Positions 1 through 6,828 of a stretch of 64,000 nt of DNA are shown piece after piece (position 1 is the stretch's first letter; each line of letters opens with the position of its first letter). The stretch is from Fibrobacter sp. (lineage in GTDB: Bacteria; Fibrobacterota; Fibrobacteria; Fibrobacterales; Fibrobacteraceae): the NCBI GenBank assembly GCA_017526585.1, contig JAFXRC010000041.1, positions 1 through 64,000 on the forward strand, in the 5' to 3' direction. The position numbers and the translations under genes were made by a program. The notes beneath the pieces were generated by a model that saw only the letters and a list, made by a program, of their open reading frames with translations, was not told where the DNA came from and searched no databases.

Positions 1-1285
1 CATAGTTTTGCCAAGCGCCCTTCTGATTTTCCATACCAGAATATATCTTGCGGACAACTTCGGCAAGGAATGTTCCCGTTCCAGTTGCAGGGTCGAGGAT
101 TTGAACTTTATGGTATTCCCGCGTTTCGTATCTCTTGTGGTCTTTGGTTCGATTGTCCGTATATAGGTTCGACGTTTGACGAATCGTCACCTTGCTCGTG
201 TCGGCAAGACCATCACTCAAATTGAAGCGGGTTTTCAGAATTTCGTCAACGGCATTGACGATAAAGTGGACGACGGGTTCGGGCGTGTAATAAACACCGC
301 AGGCCTTTTTCTGCTTAGGGTCGTAATAGCGCAGAAAATCTTCGTAGAAGTGAATCATCGGATCGGCTTGACCCGTAGCCTTTCCAAAATTCTTCATGAC
401 CTTCGGCATGTCCGTCACCCGGAATGTTTCTGCCAGGTCATCTACAATCCATGCGATGCTTGTGTCGACATCGAATGCGGCGACATTCTGGAAAACCTTG
501 CGCAAGAACGGATTCGTCTTGGGAATGAGTGTGGCCGCTTCTTCTCGACTGAACGTGTCGGGAGTGTCGTCGTGGAGTCTTGCCGCAAACATTCCATAGC
601 AGATTGTCTGTGCGTAAATATCGGCAAATTGCCGTTCCGTCAAATCGTGAATCAGCACCTTCTGGAAAGACTTCCATTGTCCCGCCAGTTCGCCCGTCTT
701 TTCGCTATCGGTTTCGAGAGTCTTTTCAATCACTTCGGCAAGGAGGCGCGCCTTGGCGGCCATCATCTGCGCCAGTTTTGTAGAACTCGTAATTTTCTGC
801 GGCATTGATTCCGCGAGGTGCACCACCATTTCCAAAAACATCGGGACATTGGTGTCTATCAGCGCAATCTTATTTCCTTTGATTTCTGCGATTCGGATGC
901 TATTGATAAATTCGCCGTTTTCATAAGCATGGAAATCAAGGTAATCTGTGAAAAGGATATGGTCTAGTGAGTTCTTGTAGCGGTTGAACTGTTCCTTGTG
1001 CTGGCGGTTTCCATCCAGGTCGCTATCGCCGATGTCCTTTGCCTCTACGAACGCAACGGGAATGGATGTTGCGCCTTTCCCTTTCGCGATAATGTAGTCC
1101 GGCGCTCCGCACTGGATGCGGCTCGGTTCGTTGGTGATGGTGAATTTGGGAAGCAAGTCACCAAGTAGTTTCGCAAGTGCCGGGCGGTAGCTGTGCTCTG
1201 TCGCCTTGCCCGTAGAAAACTGCTTGGAAACCTCGTCGATGTATTGTGCGACGGCTTGAATCTTGCTTTTGTCCAAATCGACCAT
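1..1285 (-). CDS. Single-chain restriction-modification enzyme (PD-(D/E)XK nuclease + N6-adenine methylase), 5' part only
   Basis: The reading frame enters from the left window edge on the minus strand; the first 428 residues are visible. Near the N terminus lies a PD-(D/E)XK nuclease motif: APDYI with D63, then VAFVEAKD with E81 and K83. A helical connector follows, then the N6-adenine methylase start: GVYYTPEPVV (about 330-339, motif X region) and motif I DPATGTGTF (about 398-406). Motif IV and the target-recognition domain lie outside the window. The order nuclease-connector-methylase without a helicase between them fits type IIG/IIL enzymes (MmeI-like) better than the helicase-containing type ISP. 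The enzyme should methylate adenine and cut DNA with one polypeptide. The ATG at 1285 is chosen because a GGAG lies five to six bases upstream. The leader carries a structured RNA element and a hairpin over the ribosome site. Confidence 0.88.
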   Translation of the reverse strand, partial: MVDLDKSKIQAVAQYIDEVSKQFSTGKATEHSYRPALAKLLGDLLPKFTITNEPSRIQCGAPDYIIAKGKGATSIPVAFVEAKDIGDSDLDGNRQHKEQFNRYKNSLDHILFTDYLDFHAYENGEFINSIRIAEIKGNKIALIDTNVPMFLEMVVHLAESMPQKITSSTKLAQMMAAKARLLAEVIEKTLETDSEKTGELAGQWKSFQKVLIHDLTERQFADIYAQTICYGMFAARLHDDTPDTFSREEAATLIPKTNPFLRKVFQNVAAFDVDTSIAWIVDDLAETFRVTDMPKVMKNFGKATGQADPMIHFYEDFLRYYDPKQKKACGVYYTPEPVVHFIVNAVDEILKTRFNLSDGLADTSKVTIRQTSNLYTDNRTKDHKRYETREYHKVQILDPATGTGTFLAEVVRKIYSGMENQKGAWQNY

Positions 1286-1287
1286 GG

Positions 1288-1310
1288 CGGCTCCAGCGTT
1301 GCGAGAGCCG
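1288..1310 (-). promoter_or_regulatory. Hairpin covering the Shine-Dalgarno of the first R-M gene
   Basis: On the minus strand CGGCTC (1310-1305) can pair with GAGCCG (1293-1288). The 3' arm contains the GGAG ribosome-binding site and ends just before the ATG at 1285. A similar hairpin over the start region is present in the leader of the second R-M gene (51139-51161), so the layout RNA element, then SD hairpin, then R-M start is shared. Pairing is seen in the sequence; a regulatory role is inferred. Confidence 0.5.
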
Positions 1311-1339
1311 TTCCTTGTTTCGCCGCGATTTCCACAAAT

Positions 1340-1502
1340 AAAAAAAGGCGTGGAGTCGCAGTGCTTATCACTACTGCGGGCTACCACACCCTTTGCACAA
1401 TAAGCACAAACGACCCACGCCCCGATTGGGACGTGAGCGTTCGTCTTATTCTCGTGCAATTTGAAAGTGGTAGTTTCAGTAGTGAGAATAAGAGACGAAT
1501 CT
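1340..1502 (-). ncRNA. Candidate structured RNA leader/attenuator, copy 1
   Basis: Read on the minus strand, almost the whole element folds into a long interrupted hairpin. Plus-strand coordinates of pairs: 1369-1376 with 1477-1484 (8 bp), 1381-1387 with 1467-1473 (7 bp), 1393-1398 with 1454-1459 (6 bp), 1399-1404 with 1445-1450 (6 bp), and the apical stem 1414-1423 with 1428-1437 (10 bp, loop AATC). Two pairs in the apical stem are G-U on the minus strand but would be A-C on the plus strand, which marks the minus strand as the RNA. A competing terminator pairs 1415-1421 with 1347-1353, extended by 1400-1407 with 1361-1368, and is followed by seven U (1346-1340). A small UUCG-loop hairpin (1491-1502) starts the element. 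It ends about 55 bases before the R-M start at 1285. Copy 2 is at 51180-51348. No known RNA family was recognised. Confidence 0.7.
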
Positions 1503-1570
1503 CAAAAATTCCGGTCGCTCCGAACCATTCGGTACGGGGCTATTTTCAACTGCAATATAGATTATTGGAA

Positions 1571-1816
1571 TGGCAAAAGAATCCTGTGGAGCCTAAGGAT
1601 GTTGTGAAAAATTGGACGAGGTCAAAAAATACAATAGAATACTTAGGTTTATGGGAAATGTTGAACAATCCCGACTTCAAAGGGGTCGAATTCGACCCCT
1701 TTTTAAAAGAAGCTGGTAGCCATTCGTTCACTATGAGCCCTTCTCGATGGATTGAAGTGGATTACGACCCCAAAGGTGTGGACTTTTTCGCAACGAAAGT
1801 CAACACCCCGGAATAA
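1571..1816 (+). pseudogene. KilA-N domain gene remnant
   Basis: The plus frame reads KNPVEPKDVVKNWTRS, then TIEYLGLWEMLNNPDFKG, VEFDPFLKEAG and SFTMSPSRWIE. This is the conserved middle of KilA-N domains (phage and mobile-element DNA-binding proteins). The N-terminal part of the domain is missing because the RNA element precedes it. After RWIE (about 1759) the sequence leaves the family and runs into a hairpin repeat before a stop at 1814-1816. No start codon with a ribosome site suits the fragment, so it is called a truncated remnant. It indicates past mobile-element turnover beside the R-M gene. Confidence 0.65.
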
Positions 1817-1821
1817 AAAAT
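1775..1821 (+). repeat. Inverted-repeat element, copy 1 (GGTGTGGAC...GTCAACACC)
   Basis: GGTGTGGACTTT pairs with AAAGTCAACACC around a short loop, followed by CCGGAATAAAAAAT. A second copy with the same arms and the same flank lies at 28538-28585 on the minus strand. It overlaps the end of the KilA-N remnant. Confidence 0.6.
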
Positions 1822-1881
1822 TGTCCATTTAAGGTCTTATTTGTATACTTTTAGGGCAGTTGTTTGATGTTTGGAGTGTTT

Positions 1882-3117
1882 ATGGGACTCTATTCCTTAA
1901 AAAAATTCACAGCGGCCGCCACCGTAGTTGCATTTGGCTGCAGTTTGGCAAACGCCATTACCCCGAATAAGCTCGTTTCGGGCGGACTTCTCGCACATAC
2001 GGGTGCCACGTCCACCGATTACTTGACCGACGGTTACCTGACCAACTGGAAAAGCAGCAACGCCAAGGAAATCGCGATAAATGTAGGCGAAGGTCCGAGT
2101 AAATTGCTCATCAACTGGGAATCCTACGGCGATTGCGCCTGGGCAACCGATTTTACGAGTGGCTGCGGGCATACAGGCGTCGCACTTTCTAACTTCAAGA
2201 TTTTGACCTCGGCAAATTCCACCGACGGCACCGATGGCGACTGGGAAGTTGCCGCCTCCATCGAGAACAACCCTGTAATGGCCCGCGGCGTGACGATCGA
2301 CTTTGCAGGCAAATCGTGGTTCAAGTTCGTCAGCGAAGGCGAAGTGGGTCAGCTTCTTGAAATCGAAGCATTCGACATGAGCAATGGCGGTACCGACACC
2401 TGGTTCTTTATGGGCTCAAGCATCAGCCAGATGGGAATCAAGCAGCAAGACACCGATTCCACCACGGCGCAGCTCATTCACGCACGATTCCCCGAATATA
2501 CGCCAGCCATGTTGCGCGGAGGCATCGGATGCATCAACAGCACCGAAGTCGTGGAACACTTGAGCGAATACCTTGAATATGCCGGCAACGTAAAATTCTG
2601 GGCCATCGAAATGGGCACCAACGATGCCTGGGGCGGTGGCGACTGGAATCTGAATACCTATGTAAGCAACATGCAGACGATTATCGATTCCGCAAAGGCT
2701 CATGGAATCACTCCCGTTATCGCAAGAATTATCGCGACGGATTCCGCCAAGGCGGGCTGGCAAATCAACCCCGCCTACTTGGATGCAGTAGACAAATTAA
2801 TCAAGGATAACGGCTTACCGCAGGGTCCCGATTTCTACAGCTACTTCAAGGAACACCCCGAACTGCTCGCAAGCGACGGCGTTCACCCAAATTCCGATAC
2901 GAAAGGCGGTCAAGCCATGCATCACCTGTGGGCAGAAGCATTAGCTCCCCTGTATGCCGCAGGCGATACCGCAACAACTCCCGATAATTTCACCGATTTA
3001 AAAGCAGCGAGAACCTCGAAGTTCAGCGTGCCCACTGTACGCATTTATAAAAAAGACAACTTGCTTTACATCGAACGGTTCGGCAAACGATTTGATTTAA
3101 CGGGACATCAGTTCTAG
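1882..3117 (+). CDS. Secreted GDSL/SGNH-family esterase
   Basis: A 411-residue protein with a signal peptide (about 1-25, ending LANA). Residues about 30-165 form a discoidin/CBM-like beta region with paired cysteines. The SGNH hydrolase follows: FMGSSIS (block I, serine about 180, GDS changed to GSS), GGIG (about 213-216), EMGTND (block III, about 243-248) and DGVHPN (block V, D332/H335). These match carbohydrate-esterase SGNH enzymes that remove acetyl groups from plant polysaccharides; the exact substrate is inferred from the cellulolytic context. The C-terminal tail resembles short conserved tails of Fibrobacter secreted enzymes. The ATG at 1882 is preferred over an upstream TTG (1864) and ATG (1867) because GGAG lies five bases before it and the signal peptide begins there. 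Confidence 0.85.
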   Translation: MGLYSLKKFTAAATVVAFGCSLANAITPNKLVSGGLLAHTGATSTDYLTDGYLTNWKSSNAKEIAINVGEGPSKLLINWESYGDCAWATDFTSGCGHTGVALSNFKILTSANSTDGTDGDWEVAASIENNPVMARGVTIDFAGKSWFKFVSEGEVGQLLEIEAFDMSNGGTDTWFFMGSSISQMGIKQQDTDSTTAQLIHARFPEYTPAMLRGGIGCINSTEVVEHLSEYLEYAGNVKFWAIEMGTNDAWGGGDWNLNTYVSNMQTIIDSAKAHGITPVIARIIATDSAKAGWQINPAYLDAVDKLIKDNGLPQGPDFYSYFKEHPELLASDGVHPNSDTKGGQAMHHLWAEALAPLYAAGDTATTPDNFTDLKAARTSKFSVPTVRIYKKDNLLYIERFGKRFDLTGHQF

Positions 3118-3144
3118 AACTCACAAAAATTGACTTTATCAATG

Positions 3145-3170
3145 CAAAAGCACCCCGGCATTCGCCGGGG
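3145..3170 (-). terminator. Hairpin terminator between convergent genes
   Basis: CCCCGGC and GCCGGGG form a 7-bp GC stem with a four-base loop. On the minus strand it is followed by TGCTTTTG, suiting the HExxH gene that ends at 3194. It may also serve the esterase gene from the other side. Confidence 0.6.
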
Positions 3171-3193
3171 CACCTTGGCTTGGTTTCATCGAT

Positions 3194-5587
3194 TTAACGG
3201 AAAATGTTTATTGATTTCGCTTCGCGGTAGCTGCCGGTCGTTACCTTGACGATATAGGCCCCCGAAGGCATTTGACTCAGGTCAAAGGAATACGCGTGCG
3301 CACCTGCGCCCTGCACTCCCACTACTTCCTGGGCAATCAAAGCACCAAAGCCCGTAAACAGGCTGATTTTTACATTGTCGCGCTGCGGAAGCGTGTAGCG
3401 AACCTCGATCTGTCCGCGACGAAGCGCAAGGTCGATATGAGTCGAAATTCCTTCGAGTCCATACATCAGCGCCATCGTTGCCTCGCCGCTTCCCTTTTCG
3501 TTGGTGATAGACACGTTTACCTTGAACAGCACCGATTTTCCGTTGTGCGAAAGGCCCTGCGTAAAGCTGTACTTTTCACCGTCCCTCACGCGGTTCGGAT
3601 AATGTCCGACGGCAAGCGTTCCCTTCGACAAGTCGGCTTCGCTGAACACGTAGGCGGACTCGCCCCATTCCACCACCTTGCCGTCTTTACCGAACCAGTG
3701 TCCCAAAGCGATGGCGGTGCTGTTGGTCACTATGTTGCCGTCGCTTTCCTGGGCAAAGAAGGTCGCCTGAGAAAGAGTCGCCGCAGAAAGTCCAAGCTTT
3801 TGCGCGATTTCGTTTACATCAAATTTTGCCGCAACCGTCGCATAGTTATCGTCAATCGGAAGAGTCACCGTAATGGTGTATGTCGTGGCATCGTCCGAGA
3901 CAACCTTTTCGGAGCTACTGGAAGCCAATTCGCTGCTTGAACTTGCAGGTGCGACAGAGCTGCTCGATGCAAAGGAACTACTGGACACCGCCGGGACCTC
4001 GCCGATTTCGGGCCACTTGTAATCCAGTTTAAAGTCGTTGTAGTACTTGACGTTTGCAGCCCCTGCGCCACTCACGCCCGTCTCCAGTTTCAACTTATAA
4101 TCGTAATGCAGCTTGCGAATTCCCGTATTGCCGGTGTACTGGTAATCGGTATTCACGATGACCGCGAAAACCATCTGCGCACCGTTTGTCGAAGAAGGCG
4201 TTTTGTCGAGGCGAAGCGTTGCAGAACCTTCGCCCGTGATGGGTTCGCTGTAAACAGGCGTACCGTCGGTCGCGCGGTAGCACAGCAAGAAGTTCATATT
4301 CTTGTTATTGGAATTTGCTCCGTTCGGGTAGAAACTCACCGTCACTTCTTTTGCGCCGTTTTGCACCTTCAGCGGAACCACGTTCGAGCCAGACCAACCC
4401 GGAGTCGTTTCCTGATCTGGCACAAGGTAGCCGTTGCTTTCTGTCACCGTCTGGTAGGGCGTCATGGTCCAGGTGTAGCTATACTTGTTGTTATCCCACA
4501 TGTCCTGTTCCCAATACGTCTGGCTTCCGAAATTCTGGTTCAGCAGGTTCTTGATTTCGCTAGACCATTTTTTCATGTCAAGCATCGCAAGCCTTGCACG
4601 GAATTCGGTGATGAGCCTACGCACGCCCGCATCGCCCAGGCCCTTATCGAGGCCGTAAGTTTCAAGCAGATACTTGGTCTTGCCATAAGCATTCCCGTAA
4701 ATCCAGCGCACTGCGCCCGTGCCAATCCACGTTCCAATGAACGTCGGGAAGATGTTGCTGTACTGCGAGCCACCCAGCAGGTAACGCTGATTCTTTCCTG
4801 TCACGCCACCGTCATCGGCACCGCCGCCGGGGCCACCGAAGGTACCGTCGATGAGCCAGCCCGAATAGCATTCGATCGGCATAAACGGTGCAATGACCGT
4901 CGCCGCATTCAAGAAACCCATGCCGCTGTATACACCATCGCGGTGACTGAACATATCCTGCTGAATCCAGGTGTTACCCGCTTCCTGAAACCAGTGTGCA
5001 TCCTTTGCGCCGGGGTAACCGTTCGTCATCGAGTGGATTCCCTCGTGAATCATCGCATCCATCTGCGCCACGCGATCGCGGTAGGGGCAACTCGTATTGA
5101 AGCTGTACAGCGGATAGAACGAAGCGGCCACGGCCGTGTAGCCAGCCACCCATGTTTGCCAACCGCCCGTCGTGTCTTCCTTTGCTCCACCGGCACATGT
5201 CCCCGAGCCGTAGTAATAAACGGCGCTGTACTGGCCGTCCTGCGCCTGGGCATCCGGCGCCCACCCCATCTCATTGTACAAATACTCAAAGTCAGTATCG
5301 TACTTCTTGAGAATTGAATCAATTGTCACGTCAGTAATGCGGCTGTCGCGATCCTTGCCCCAATAAAACGCCCACCACTTACCGGCCTTCTTTCCGGTAA
5401 CACCCGAACAATTGTTATTGAACTTGGTCGGCGGCTGAATGTCACCCAGATTCGACTTCGTGTCGTAATCCAGGTCGCTGCGGTAACCGGGCCATGTGTA
5501 AGCATCACCCGACGCCGCGTATGCGTGAACACCTAGGGCTGCCGTCAAAACAGCGCCCGGAATCAATCCCAAACAACTTTTTTGCAT
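3194..5587 (-). CDS. Secreted HExxH putative metallopeptidase with C-terminal sorting domain
   Basis: A 797-residue exported protein. The signal peptide covers about residues 1-24 (ending HAYA). Around residues 185-215 it carries MIHEGIHSM, an HExxH zinc motif, followed by HWFQEAGNTW, whose glutamate could be the third ligand as in gluzincins. A Ser-rich linker (SSSSFASSSS and repeats) sits near residue 540. The last about 70 residues (ending AYIVKVTTG, then IFR) look like a type IX secretion sorting domain, in keeping with sprA in this window. The precise peptidase family was not recognised, and the protein could be a non-catalytic relative. The ATG at 5587 has GGAG seven bases upstream; an upstream in-frame TTG at 5599 is unlikely. 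A terminator-like hairpin lies 25 bases before the start. Confidence 0.75.
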   Translation of the reverse strand: MQKSCLGLIPGAVLTAALGVHAYAASGDAYTWPGYRSDLDYDTKSNLGDIQPPTKFNNNCSGVTGKKAGKWWAFYWGKDRDSRITDVTIDSILKKYDTDFEYLYNEMGWAPDAQAQDGQYSAVYYYGSGTCAGGAKEDTTGGWQTWVAGYTAVAASFYPLYSFNTSCPYRDRVAQMDAMIHEGIHSMTNGYPGAKDAHWFQEAGNTWIQQDMFSHRDGVYSGMGFLNAATVIAPFMPIECYSGWLIDGTFGGPGGGADDGGVTGKNQRYLLGGSQYSNIFPTFIGTWIGTGAVRWIYGNAYGKTKYLLETYGLDKGLGDAGVRRLITEFRARLAMLDMKKWSSEIKNLLNQNFGSQTYWEQDMWDNNKYSYTWTMTPYQTVTESNGYLVPDQETTPGWSGSNVVPLKVQNGAKEVTVSFYPNGANSNNKNMNFLLCYRATDGTPVYSEPITGEGSATLRLDKTPSSTNGAQMVFAVIVNTDYQYTGNTGIRKLHYDYKLKLETGVSGAGAANVKYYNDFKLDYKWPEIGEVPAVSSSSFASSSSVAPASSSSELASSSSEKVVSDDATTYTITVTLPIDDNYATVAAKFDVNEIAQKLGLSAATLSQATFFAQESDGNIVTNSTAIALGHWFGKDGKVVEWGESAYVFSEADLSKGTLAVGHYPNRVRDGEKYSFTQGLSHNGKSVLFKVNVSITNEKGSGEATMALMYGLEGISTHIDLALRRGQIEVRYTLPQRDNVKISLFTGFGALIAQEVVGVQGAGAHAYSFDLSQMPSGAYIVKVTTGSYREAKSINIFR

Positions 5588-5611
5588 AACACACTCCAAC
5601 TTTTATGCAAT

Positions 5612-5644
5612 AAAAAAATACTCCCTAGCTGGCCAAGGAGTATT
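5612..5644 (-). terminator. Terminator-like hairpin in the leader of the HExxH gene
   Basis: On the minus strand AATACTCC (5644-5637) pairs with GGAGTATT (5624-5617) and is followed by a run of seven T. It ends 25 bases upstream of the ATG at 5587. No minus-strand gene ends just upstream, because the next gene is divergent, so it is more likely a leader attenuator than a gene-end terminator. Confidence 0.6.
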
Positions 5645-5660
5645 GAAAATTTTATTTACG

Positions 5661-5678
5661 CGTTGTCTACAGACAACG
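5661..5678. promoter_or_regulatory. 18-bp palindrome, copy 1 (candidate operator)
   Basis: CGTTGTCTACAGACAACG is a 7+4+7 inverted repeat in the divergent region between the HExxH gene and the rhuM-like gene. A copy with 16 of 18 identical bases lies at 8583-8600 in another divergent region. It may be an operator or a transcript hairpin. Confidence 0.5.
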
Positions 5679-5817
5679 GGTGTTTTTGGGGAAGGATGTT
5701 GTTCAAAAGTTTTCTATATTCCCACCATCATCGGAAATTCCGGTTCTTTTTATATCCCCCGACAGGGGTCCCTTTTGGGAACGCCGTAGGCGTCAATTGC
5801 GTTCCATAGGCAAAACT

Positions 5818-6819
5818 ATGGAAAAAATCAAGAAAAATGAAGATTTCCGCCTATGCGGGAACGACAAGTTGAACCCTCTCATAAAATCGGGTTCCGGTGA
5901 AATCGTACTTTATCAGCCGGAAGGCGAAGTCCGGCTGGAAGTGCGCGTTGAAAATGACACCGTCTGGCTTACGCAGATGCAAATGGCAGAATTATTTCAC
6001 GCCACAAAGCAAAATGTGAGTTTGCACATTGCGAACATATTCAAAGAGGGCGAATTGACACAAAATCGAACTGTCAAGGAATACTTGACAGTTCAACAAG
6101 AAGGTAAGCGATCCGTTTCCCGTAAGGTTTTGTGGTATAATCTTGATGTAATTATTTCTGTCGGTTACCGAGTCAAATCAATCGCCGGGACGCGATTTCG
6201 TCAATGGGCTCTGGGCATCCTAAAAGACTACATGCTCAAAGGCTACGCTGTGAACCAGCGGAAGATGATGACGGACCTGCAAATCGCAGATCGATTATAC
6301 GAACAGCGGCAACTGATCGACAACCAGAGCGAGAAACTTGACAACATGGACACCCGCCTTTCTGCCGTAGAAAAGCACATTGATTTCTTTGTCAAGGCCG
6401 GACAAACTCCCACCAGCGGCATTCTCACAACCGGGACTCGGTTTGACGGATTTATTCTGATTAGCGATTTGGTGAAAGCCGCAAAACATTCGCTCACATT
6501 CATCGATCCGTATGCAACCATTGATGTATTGAAATTCGCAGCAATGCGATCAAAGGGAGTTTCAGCAACAATCTATTCGGCACGCATCACTCCTGAATTC
6601 AAGGAGGCGGTGGCATTGCACAACAAGCAATATCCCGGTTTGGAGCTGAAAACCATGCGAACAGTTCACGACCGATTCTTACTACTTGACGACATAGTTT
6701 ACCACCTTGGAGCAAGTTTTAAAGATATGGGAAACGAAATGACAGCCTATATTATAATGGATTCCGCAACGCCCCAGCAAATCATCTCATCAATCCAGGA
6801 AAGCATGAAAGGGAAATAA
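5818..6819 (+). CDS. RhuM-family protein fused to a PLD-like domain
   Basis: A 333-residue protein. Residues about 25-150 match the RhuM family (GEIVLYQPEGEVRLEVRVEN, WLTQMQMAELF, VLWYNLDVIISVGYRVKS, GTRFRQWALGILKDYMLKGY). A coiled region follows, then a C-terminal domain with FIDPYATIDVLKF, VHDRFLLLDDIVYHLGASFKDMG, which resembles the nucleic-acid-binding and phosphodiesterase-like half of PLD-type domains (HD in place of HxK). RhuM proteins occur on genomic islands and phages; their biochemical role is not established. The first about 25 residues come partly from a short palindromic repeat (5841-5866), so translation may begin later. The ATG at 5818 was kept as the first reasonable start; a 7-bp hairpin (GGAACGC/GCGTTCC) lies just before it. 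Confidence 0.72.
   Translation: MEKIKKNEDFRLCGNDKLNPLIKSGSGEIVLYQPEGEVRLEVRVENDTVWLTQMQMAELFHATKQNVSLHIANIFKEGELTQNRTVKEYLTVQQEGKRSVSRKVLWYNLDVIISVGYRVKSIAGTRFRQWALGILKDYMLKGYAVNQRKMMTDLQIADRLYEQRQLIDNQSEKLDNMDTRLSAVEKHIDFFVKAGQTPTSGILTTGTRFDGFILISDLVKAAKHSLTFIDPYATIDVLKFAAMRSKGVSATIYSARITPEFKEAVALHNKQYPGLELKTMRTVHDRFLLLDDIVYHLGASFKDMGNEMTAYIIMDSATPQQIISSIQESMKGK
5841..5866 (+). repeat. Short palindromic repeat inside the rhuM-like coding region
   Basis: AGATTTCCGC, a short loop, then GCGGGAACGACA. It belongs to the AGAT-stem-loop-stem-ATGACA family also seen at 11901, 51416, 51470, 53893 and 58242. Here it is translated as part of NEDFRLCGNDK. Confidence 0.6.
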
Positions 6820-6828
6820 TTCTCCAAA

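Noticed and set aside
1340..1502. Integron attC site or retron RNA as explanation for the RNA element
   Set aside because: The RYYYAAC/GTTRRRY core sites of attC are not present at the ends, and no integrase or reverse-transcriptase gene is nearby; the U-tract and fixed position before R-M genes fit a leader better.
4106..5317. Long plus-strand open frame inside the HExxH gene
   Set aside because: Arg/His-rich shadow translation with no signal peptide or motif; the minus-strand gene is well supported.
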